Below are positions 36,100 to 41,857 of a DNA stretch of 41,857 nt, piece by piece. Numbering within the stretch: position 1 is the stretch's first letter; every line of letters starts with the position of its first letter. A program made the position numbers and the translations under genes. The notes beneath the pieces were generated by a model, which saw only the letters and a list, made by a program, of their open reading frames with translations, was not told the origin of the DNA and searched no databases. This DNA is from Clostridiales bacterium (GTDB lineage: Bacteria > Bacillota > Clostridia > Christensenellales > Pumilibacteraceae), in assembly GCA_031286385.1 (NCBI GenBank), contig JAITUJ010000093.1:1-41857 (forward strand), given 5' to 3'.

Positions 36100-36136
36100 A
36101 AAAAGTATCACGGTTTAGTACATCGTGATACTTTTT
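36100..36136 (+). terminator. bidirectional terminator between sigG and glmS
   Basis: A 13-bp perfect stem (36100-36112 with 36124-36136) with an 11-base loop and A/T-rich ends, between convergent genes. Confidence 0.85.
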
Positions 36137-36140
36137 AATG

Positions 36141-37934
36141 TCAATCCACTGTCACAGACTTTGCTAGATTTCTTGGTTTGTCAATGTCGCAACCTCTGTC
36201 TTTGGCTACAAAATAAGAAAGTAACTGTAATGGCACAATGGCAAAAATTGAGGTCATTTTATTTTGGTCACAAATACTAAACAAAAAATCATAACAACTC
36301 AAATCAATATTTTTAATAGAACTTATCAGCAAAACAGTAGCACCTCTCGCCTTGACTTCTCTCAATGCAGATACACTTTTGTCAAGCTGTGCAAAGTCCG
36401 TGATAAAACAAACAACCAGCACATCGGGCAACACCAATGCCAGCGACCCATGTTTTAACTCTCCTGATGGATACGCCTGTGTATTGATGTACGCAATCTC
36501 TCTCACTTTTAGACTAGCTTCTTGCGCTAGCGTATAGTCTATACCCCTACCCAAAAACATAATCGTATCTTTGTTTTCAAAATACTTAGTGAGTTTTTGA
36601 ATATCTCCTATTTGAGATAAAATACTTTGACACTGCAAGTCAGAATCAAACTGACTGTCATCAAACTCAATGAGTGGATTTTTAAGTTTGGACAAATACA
36701 TACAAAAATAATAAAGCACCACCAACTGACTATTCAAGGCCTTTGTAGAAGCGACGGCTATCTCCTTGCCTGCGTTTAAATATATTAAACTGTCTACAAG
36801 TTCACAAATTGTGCTATTTTGTTGGTTGACAATGCCCAATACATAACAACCTTTTTGCTTGGTCAATTTGATTGCATTAATCGTATCCGCCGTTTCTCCG
36901 CTTTGACTTATAGCTACTATCAATGTGTTCTCATTTATACAATTTGTACCGCTAAACTCACTGGCAATTTCACATGTGCAATGGAGATTACTGTATGATT
37001 GTAAAATATACTTGCCATACATTGCCGCATGATACGCTGTTCCACAAGCCACAAACACCACGCTGTCTATTTGCCCAAAACGCTCTTTAACATTAAAATC
37101 TAGTTGCTCTAAAAAAACTTTTGTGCTATTATAAGACGCTCTTACACTGTGTGGAATATCGTGTATTTCTTTTAGCATAAAAGTGTCATAACCATTCTTA
37201 CCCGGTCTAGTTTGCTGTGTTTGGTTTGTCTTAAAATTAGGTTGTATACTCACACCTTCAAAATCAAACAACTCTACACCTTGATTGGACAGTATGGCAA
37301 TTTGCCTATCTTGCATGCAATAATAACTCTGTGAATTTATGCTCACAGTATCAATGTCACTTGCTATATAATAACTCGCATCATTTTTGCCAAATATTAG
37401 CGGGCTTCCATATTTTATACAGATCAACTTGTCAGGATAAGCCTTGGACAATACCAACAAAGCAAACGCCCCTTTCAACTGTTTGCAAGCTTCTATCACG
37501 CTTGACTTTAAATCACACCCATCTGATAAATATGACTGAATCATGTTTGGTATAATTTCTGTATCTGTTTGAGATATAAATGCAAACCCTTTATCTATGA
37601 GCATTTGCTTAATTTTATCGTTGTTATGTATAATTCCATTGTGAACAACAGCAATCGCTTTATCATTGCTAAGATGGGGGTGCGCATTGGCTTGGTTGGC
37701 CTCACCATGTGTCGCCCAGCGAGTATGACCAATACCCACCGTGCTTGACTTTTGTTCTGTATATTTTTTGAGCTCTTTTATTCGCCCTGCCTTTTTGCAT
37801 ACTTTGAGCTGATTCTCCTGTATGTATGCAACACCACAACTGTCATAACCTCTATATTCAAGGTTATCTAAACCTTGAATGATTAAATCCAAAGAAGTGT
37901 TTTGTTCTGACAAAAACCCTACTATTCCGCACAT
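36141..37934 (-). CDS. glmS: glutamine--fructose-6-phosphate aminotransferase (isomerizing)
   Basis: Makes glucosamine-6-phosphate from fructose-6-phosphate and glutamine, the entry to peptidoglycan amino sugars. The ATG at 37934 puts the nucleophile at Cys2 (MCGIVGFLSE), which decides the start. The glutaminase domain has GHTRWATHG and VVHNGIIHN. Two SIS domains (VACGTAYHAA, SQSGETADT, LGRGIDYTLAQEASLKVREIAYI) and the invariant C-terminus DKPRNLAKSVTVD follow. 597 residues. No glmS ribozyme core was recognised in the 165 bases upstream. Confidence 0.95.
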   Translation of the reverse strand: MCGIVGFLSEQNTSLDLIIQGLDNLEYRGYDSCGVAYIQENQLKVCKKAGRIKELKKYTEQKSSTVGIGHTRWATHGEANQANAHPHLSNDKAIAVVHNGIIHNNDKIKQMLIDKGFAFISQTDTEIIPNMIQSYLSDGCDLKSSVIEACKQLKGAFALLVLSKAYPDKLICIKYGSPLIFGKNDASYYIASDIDTVSINSQSYYCMQDRQIAILSNQGVELFDFEGVSIQPNFKTNQTQQTRPGKNGYDTFMLKEIHDIPHSVRASYNSTKVFLEQLDFNVKERFGQIDSVVFVACGTAYHAAMYGKYILQSYSNLHCTCEIASEFSGTNCINENTLIVAISQSGETADTINAIKLTKQKGCYVLGIVNQQNSTICELVDSLIYLNAGKEIAVASTKALNSQLVVLYYFCMYLSKLKNPLIEFDDSQFDSDLQCQSILSQIGDIQKLTKYFENKDTIMFLGRGIDYTLAQEASLKVREIAYINTQAYPSGELKHGSLALVLPDVLVVCFITDFAQLDKSVSALREVKARGATVLLISSIKNIDLSCYDFLFSICDQNKMTSIFAIVPLQLLSYFVAKDRGCDIDKPRNLAKSVTVD

Positions 37935-38099
37935 ACCACATGCTATGCCATAAATATTTTTATTGTGACAAATAAAAGTCTTTACCCAAAACAAAAATTT
38001 TACTCAAATATCAAATCGTTCCTGTCTAAATGGGCATAAAGTCTACTTACAATTTTACATAGCAAATTGCCCATAACTTGCAACAAAAACTGTCAAATT

Positions 38100-38399
38100 T
38101 TAATATGGTATCAGTTTATTCCAAATTTCTTTTATTGTCTTCCCATCTATTCTAGCATTTTCCAAAAACAACTCTGCTGTATTGAAAATAGAATAAACTT
38201 GATGTCTGCTGTCATCATTGCGATACAGTGTAAAGTACCATTTTATCCCTTTTCTTAAATCACAGTCATATTCCTCTTCTGCCCAAACTTCTACATACTT
38301 ATCATCATATTGAAAATAGCGAAAGTAATCTCCTTTCACAACTTCTGCAACAAACATGTCGTATGTAAATTTTTCTTTCTTGTAGTAATCTAAATTCAT
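38100..38399 (-). CDS. small acidic protein of unknown function, 99 aa
   Basis: Not recognised. The protein is rich in aromatic and acidic residues (DYFRYFQYDDKYVEVWAEEEYD) and has no membrane segment or signal. AGGAG lies 8 bases before the ATG, and a strong promoter lies further upstream, so it is probably expressed. It sits between glmS and the phage-derived cluster and may be a cargo gene of the prophage remnant. Confidence 0.6.
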   Translation of the reverse strand: MNLDYYKKEKFTYDMFVAEVVKGDYFRYFQYDDKYVEVWAEEEYDCDLRKGIKWYFTLYRNDDSRHQVYSIFNTAELFLENARIDGKTIKEIWNKLIPY

Positions 38400-38482
38400 T
38401 TTTTTTACTCCTAGAATTTATTTTCAAAAAAGCCATACAGTGATGTAAGTATATTACAACATAAAACCCTATCAATATCTAT

Positions 38483-38511
38483 AATATACCACAATTTTAC
38501 ATCTATGTCAA
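38483..38511 (-). promoter_or_regulatory. promoter of the 99-residue protein gene
   Basis: TTGACA (38511-38506), a 17-bp spacer and TATATT (38488-38483). It has a normal leader of about 75 bases with a Shine-Dalgarno. Confidence 0.65.
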
Positions 38512-38599
38512 GCATTTTTTAAAAAATTATTGTATTTTAATATTTTTTTTAAAAATTTTGGCAACTTTTATTGATTGTACATTTATTGTGATAATATGC

Positions 38600-38634
38600 A
38601 AAAAAGTAGAGGTTTTTTTAACAAACTCTCTACT
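38600..38634 (-). terminator. terminator of the phage-derived cluster
   Basis: A 7-bp stem (38605-38611 with 38628-38634) followed on the minus strand by a run of T. Confidence 0.65.
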
Positions 38635-38639
38635 CCTGA

Positions 38640-38670
38640 GCATAGTATTGTATCCGTCACAATACTATGC
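38640..38670 (-). terminator. 12-bp hairpin spanning the holin stop codon
   Basis: A perfect 12-bp stem (38640-38651 with 38659-38670) with a 7-base loop. The stop codon of the holin-like gene lies at the loop. It precedes the T-tailed terminator and may stabilise or end the message. Confidence 0.6.
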
Positions 38671-38992
38671 TTTCATTTGCAAACTTGTATGACTTTAAAT
38701 TTCTCAAAGTAAAATTAACTTTTTCTCTATAAAATCCATAGTCAAAATTGCGGTCATGCGTCTTGCAGTAATGCTCTACTCTCTGCATCACATAGTCTAG
38801 CTTTTCGTGCCCTTGCTTGTAGTTGCCTTCGGCTTCGCACATCCATTGCAGCAGTTGTCCATTGATGCTGTTCTCCGTTTCTATTTGTTCCAACTCTCTT
38901 TCTTTTTTTCTAATGACTGTGAGGATAGTTGTAACAGCTCCTGTAATGGCTGTGACAATGGTTATCATTGCCGTTATCCACGCTTCGTCCAT
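38657..38992 (-). CDS. phage holin-like protein, 111 aa
   Basis: A small protein with one N-terminal membrane segment (about residues 4-26) and a soluble helical tail (CEAEGNYKQGHEKLDYVMQRVEHYCKTHD). The tail resembles LL-H-type phage holins (AE...G.EK..YV pattern). AAGGAG lies 8 bases before the ATG at 38992, preferred over the GTG at 39001. Holins permeabilise the membrane for lysis, but no endolysin gene is adjacent, so the lysis module is incomplete here. Confidence 0.6.
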   Translation of the reverse strand: MDEAWITAMITIVTAITGAVTTILTVIRKKERELEQIETENSINGQLLQWMCEAEGNYKQGHEKLDYVMQRVEHYCKTHDRNFDYGFYREKVNFTLRNLKSYKFANESIVL

Positions 38993-39042
38993 ACTTTGCA
39001 CTCCTTTTTAATTTATTTGTTTGCTTCTATCATTTATTACCC

Positions 39043-40167
39043 TTACGCCGGATTGGCCACCATATCCAGTTGAGGAATTTTTTCTAGTTTGTCAGATTTT
39101 GTTTTACCAAGACTACTGATTGTTGTGATGCTATAACAATCCAGCAGTATACTATCTAGCATAGTATTGTAAGACAATCTTGTGGTCTTAAAGTAGGTAC
39201 CGTCAAAAAAAGTACACAAAACATCAGGATATGGATAATTGGTTGTAAACCGAATATATAGATTTGTATAACTTGTGACTGTATCTCTTAAATGCATAAG
39301 TTGTATCTGAACATTTTGCACACCTGTTGTGCTGCGGTCTTTAAAATAATTGTATATCTCTTTAAAAGTGATTATAGGAGTGGAAGTTGGCAAGTTCACC
39401 TCAAATACCCATTTCCCCAAATCAGGCTTTATGCCCGTCGATTGCCAATTGGAAGGCTCTACAACATATTGATGCAAGTACATTCCCTTACTTTCTATGA
39501 CATTCAATCTTTGCTCCATAGCTGTCAGTTGATTGAGCGTTTGTTGCTGGCTCAAATTAACATTGTTCAACTCACCTATCACCTCTATATTGGATTGCTC
39601 TTGTGTGCTAGCCTTGCCCGATATGCTTTGAGTGCTGTCCACATGGACATCACTAGCCGTGTGCGTGTGAATTGCGTCTGCTTTGTTACTGTCGCTTGGA
39701 TGTATGTGGTCGGACCTAGATGCTTGATTGGATTTACCAGGGGACGCCTCACCGTCCATCAAGGGCAAGTCGTTGGACAGAGAAACGCTATTCCCTGTGA
39801 CAAATTCGTAAGCTGTCACTTTAAAAGACAGCGCTAACTGCAATTTGCCATTTTCATGGATACCTACATATTCAAAGCTACCATACTGTGTATAGCCATT
39901 GTCTATCAGCACTTGTTGTACTTTTTTTAACTCAATTTCTAAATTGGCATAATCGTTACCCATCAGTGTCGCTTTGACAATTTCTATCCCGATAACTCCA
40001 CCACCCAACACACTGCGAGGCTTGTCCTCCCTTGCAATATTGGCACCACCTGCAAAGTCCAACTTACCAATAATTGCATCTGCACTGTCAGGGTAATTGC
40101 CTGCACCCATTGCAATGCCCAAATTGGCTTCTTGTAGCTTTTGTATCATTTTTTGTACTATACTCAT
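39043..40167 (-). CDS. phage tail-fibre-like protein, 374 aa
   Basis: The middle region carries the typical phage fibre phrase LPLMDGEASPGKSNQASRSDHIHPSDSNKADAIHTHTASDV. Its His-x-His motifs bind metal in trimeric fibres. A coiled-coil-like stretch follows (LNNVNLSQQQTLNQLTAMEQRLNVIES), then a beta-rich C-terminus that would be the receptor-binding tip. The N-terminal 130 residues are likely for attachment to the tail or baseplate. AGGAG lies 8 bases before the ATG. It belongs to the same minus-strand prophage remnant as the holin-like gene. Confidence 0.7.
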   Translation of the reverse strand: MSIVQKMIQKLQEANLGIAMGAGNYPDSADAIIGKLDFAGGANIAREDKPRSVLGGGVIGIEIVKATLMGNDYANLEIELKKVQQVLIDNGYTQYGSFEYVGIHENGKLQLALSFKVTAYEFVTGNSVSLSNDLPLMDGEASPGKSNQASRSDHIHPSDSNKADAIHTHTASDVHVDSTQSISGKASTQEQSNIEVIGELNNVNLSQQQTLNQLTAMEQRLNVIESKGMYLHQYVVEPSNWQSTGIKPDLGKWVFEVNLPTSTPIITFKEIYNYFKDRSTTGVQNVQIQLMHLRDTVTSYTNLYIRFTTNYPYPDVLCTFFDGTYFKTTRLSYNTMLDSILLDCYSITTISSLGKTKSDKLEKIPQLDMVANPA

Positions 40168-40473
40168 CTTTGTTTCTCCTCATTTTCTGTTCATTTAAAT
40201 TGGTTACTGTACTCTTTTTTTATAGTCAAATTGTGTCTTATATCAAATAATTATTTTTTAGATAGTTCTAGCTGTATCACTTCCCTGTCTTCACTTATAA
40301 AATTGCTTAATAAATAAATATGGTATTGCATATAGCAATGGCTATATTGGCTTTTTAAAAAAATTAAGCTAGTCTATGGGTATACCCATGGGTATGCCCA
40401 TAGACTAGCTTAATTAAACTGCGTACAATTTGTTTACATACAAACTACCTAAATTTTGTTATTTTTGAATACC
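40168..40473 (-). promoter_or_regulatory. region with fibre-gene promoter and large terminator hairpin
   Basis: Between the two fibre genes. A probable promoter for the 374-residue protein is TTGATA (40246-40241), a 16-bp spacer and TATAAA (40224-40219). The large hairpin at 40363-40414 ends transcription of the upstream gene. Nothing else is recognisable. Confidence 0.5.
40357..40414 (-). terminator. 26-bp-stem terminator / near-perfect 52-bp palindrome
   Basis: Two 26-base arms (40363-40388 and 40389-40414) are complementary except for one position, which can form a G-U pair in RNA, with no loop between them. On the minus strand seven T follow the stem. It works on paper as an intrinsic terminator after the 152-residue gene, but the stem is unusually long. 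Confidence 0.8.
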
Positions 40474-40932
40474 TTACATAAGTTTTACAAATCTAACTGT
40501 GAATCGCCTGTTGCTTGGAGGATTGTCAAGCGTTGCACCCACAACATCAATTTCATTATAATAAATCATTTCATACCCGTCCCATCTCATATTCCATGTA
40601 TATCTTTGTGCGTTGCAATAAACCAGACAATTTGTAAAAGTAAATCCCGAAGGAGCTGAAACCGTAAGATTTGGATTAGTCTGATTCCCAGGTGCAGTTA
40701 CCGTTACACTTTGTATATTATATAAAATTTTGTTACTATTAAGATTCGGTATCCTATCCGTATCTAATACTCCACTACTTACCTTGCTCGCGTCAATATT
40801 CGGTATCCTATCCGTATCTAATACTCCACTACTTACCTTGCTCGCGTCATGCTCATGATTATTAAATCTTTCAGCTGTGAGAATATCATTCTCATTTAAG
40901 TTTATTGTATCTTTGCTATTTATCTTTTTCAT
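40474..40932 (-). CDS. phage tail-fibre-like protein with tandem repeat, 152 aa
   Basis: The N-terminus has the fibre-type NHEHDASKVSSGVLDTDRIPN motif, repeated once in tandem. The rest is beta-rich (VTVTAPGNQTNPNLTVSAPSGFTF) and ends in RFTVRFVKLM. GGGAG lies 4 bases before the ATG. The repeat resembles stalk repeats in phage tail fibres. Part of the prophage remnant. Confidence 0.65.
   Translation of the reverse strand: MKKINSKDTINLNENDILTAERFNNHEHDASKVSSGVLDTDRIPNIDASKVSSGVLDTDRIPNLNSNKILYNIQSVTVTAPGNQTNPNLTVSAPSGFTFTNCLVYCNAQRYTWNMRWDGYEMIYYNEIDVVGATLDNPPSNRRFTVRFVKLM
40744..40849 (-). repeat. in-frame tandem duplication (52 identical bases, period 54)
   Basis: Copies at 40744-40795 and 40798-40849 are identical over 52 bases and code for an 18-residue repeat (DASKVSSGVLDTDRIPN plus one residue). 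Perfect identity suggests a recent duplication. Confidence 0.9.
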
Positions 40933-40997
40933 ACTACTCCCTTATTTTATAAGAAACTTATATAAGTTTCTCTTGCAAAACTTTATAATTATTTTTA

Positions 40998-41573
40998 CTA
41001 AGTTCCATTTCTCTTTACTGTTATCGTTTCAGGCTCTTGGTCTTCTATAAGCATTTTATACTTAACTATCACCCTGTTGACTATCGTCCTGCTCAATACT
41101 GGTATGCTAAAACTAAATGCATTGCTTGGACTTATCAATATATTATCCTTGTAGTCATCAACATTAAAACCTATCATCTCCCTACCTGTCGTTTTCATTC
41201 TATACCCACCACTGTCCCGTCTTATCTCATTCCTCATACACTCGTACACTTTGGGTCTATCCTCATACTGACTCTGTGCTAAAAATACACTCCCCAACTC
41301 CATGCTAGGGTCTCCCCACCATTCCGTCTCTACATATCCTACTCCGTTGCTGTACTGTCGTAACAACCCTTGCCCAAGTGTGACTATCTCATTCGGTGTG
41401 CTATAATTGGCATCAGCAACCACTGCAAACAAACTCCCATCATACTCATACTCACTCAACCCATTGTCCCTTATACTCTCCTCATCTTCCACCTCATACT
41501 CCATCTCCACCACTCTATAACTTCCATCTTCTGTAACAGGTCTTTGCAGCCTTACTCTTATTTGCTCAATTTA
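40998..41573 (-). pseudogene. 5'-truncated phage structural gene remnant
   Basis: The frame reads from a TAA at 41574-41576 through coding-like sequence (IEQIRVRLQRPVTEDGSYRVVEMEYEVEDEESI) to a stop at 40998. It has no ATG or ribosome binding site at its 5' end; the first usual start codons are GTG at 41513 and 41510. The protein resembles no family I can name, but its position and composition fit a phage baseplate or tail protein. The most likely reading is a larger gene whose front was lost when the region next to 41574 was replaced. Confidence 0.5.
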
Positions 41574-41603
41574 AAATCTTTTTATTTTTTTGTACTGTTT
41601 TAC

Positions 41604-41632
41604 TTGCACTTTTTTACATTTTATTGTATAAT
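41604..41632 (+). promoter_or_regulatory. promoter of the collagen-like lipoprotein
   Basis: TTGCAC (41604-41609), a 17-bp spacer and TATAAT (41627-41632), followed by an AT dinucleotide run and a leader with AAAGGA before the ATG. Confidence 0.65.
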
Positions 41633-41677
41633 ATATATATATATATAAATCTTAATATATTAAAAGGACTCTTATCT

Positions 41678-41857
41678 ATGAAAAAATCAATCCTGGCTAT
41701 CGTCTTAGCTTTCGTTCTCATTTTTAGTGTAAGTCTTGCTGCTTGTTCTTCCAATGGGCTACCTGGACCACAAGGTCCACCAGGTATCCAAGGGGACAAA
41801 GGTCCCAACGGGGACAAAGGTCCCAACGGGGACAAAGGTCCCAACGGGGACAAAGGT
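41678..41857 (+). CDS. collagen-like (Gly-X-Y) lipoprotein, 3' end beyond window
   Basis: Sixty codons are visible. A lipoprotein signal peptide (MKKSILAIVLAFVLIFSVSL) ends in the lipobox LAAC at Cys23. From residue 28 the sequence is Gly-X-Y triplets (GLPGPQGPPGIQ), then perfect GDKGPN hexapeptides. It should be anchored to the outer face of the membrane, with a collagen-like triple-helical stalk. Bacterial collagen-like proteins act as adhesins, spore filaments or phage fibres; which applies here cannot be told without the C-terminus. The repeat codons (GGG GAC AAA GGT CCC AAC) are GC-richer than the neighbourhood. Confidence 0.85.
   Translation, partial: MKKSILAIVLAFVLIFSVSLAACSSNGLPGPQGPPGIQGDKGPNGDKGPNGDKGPNGDKG
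41792..41857 (+). repeat. 18-bp in-frame tandem repeat encoding GDKGPN
   Basis: Three full copies (41792-41809, 41810-41827, 41828-41845) and a partial fourth reaching the window edge, with no base differences. Confidence 0.95.

Noticed and set aside
37935-38099. Possible glmS ribozyme upstream of glmS
   Set aside because: I looked for the conserved ribozyme core and its characteristic stems and found nothing similar; the region is short and AT-rich.
40744-40849. Direct repeats resembling a CRISPR or phage attachment repeat
   Set aside because: The repeat is in frame within a fibre gene, has only two copies with a 2-base gap and no spacers.
41614-41853. Minus-strand frame reading as Pro/Leu/Ser repeats
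   Set aside because: It is the antisense of the collagen-like repeats and has no promoter or ribosome binding site of its own.

Overview
The window is AT-rich and bacterial. Its gene content points to a spore-forming low-GC Firmicute (Bacillota, Clostridia-like). The signs are sigma-G, SpoVT and YlmC/YmxH sporulation genes, an hrcA-grpE-dnaK-dnaJ-prmA-rsmE-mtaB heat-shock cluster under a CIRCE-like operator, and the clostridial order DUF512-der-plsY. No tRNA, rRNA or CRISPR array was recognised. The lineage below class level cannot be read from the sequence. Layout: 1-2534 (minus) holds a 32-residue lipoprotein-like peptide gene, a small membrane protein, a CPBP/CAAX intramembrane protease and a WalJ/YycJ metallo-hydrolase. 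2949-6179 (plus) holds gyrA, with an unusual charged N-terminal extension, and smpB. 6336-10787 (minus) holds HIT, gamma-glutamylcysteine ligase, an ATP-grasp ligase, an ECF S component and ftsQ/divIB. 10877-18845 (minus) is the heat-shock/translation cluster. 18985-26143 (minus) holds a metallophosphoesterase, spoVT, a YkvI-like transporter, holA, plsY, der and a DUF512 radical-SAM protein. 26229-32255 (minus) is a four-gene ABC exporter operon that also encodes two membrane-anchored Ig-like surface proteins, one of them with a predicted beta-helix. 32441-37934 holds an M23 peptidase, a lipoprotein, a long Cys/His-tailed YlmC/YmxH homologue divergent from sigG, and glmS. 38100-41573 (minus) is a small degraded prophage end with a holin-like gene, tail-fibre proteins and a gene lacking its 5' end. 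The right edge (41678 onward, plus) is the start of a collagen-like Gly-X-Y lipoprotein. A recurring signal cuts across these regions. At least nine genes have a sigma-A promoter (17-bp spacer) whose -10 box ends only 6 to 13 bases before the ATG. Six of them are at 6-7 bases, which puts the expected transcription start on or next to the start codon, with no Shine-Dalgarno. Operon-internal genes in the same window often do have strong Shine-Dalgarno sequences, frequently in front of TTG starts. This suggests a mixed leaderless/SD translation system. The strongest candidates for undescribed biology are this leaderless organisation, the ABC-exporter/Ig/beta-helix operon, the non-canonical glutathione-like thiol pair, the mini-lipoprotein peptide beside an intramembrane protease, and the metal-binding-like tail on YlmC/YmxH. 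All functional statements rest on reading motifs by eye; no database search was run.
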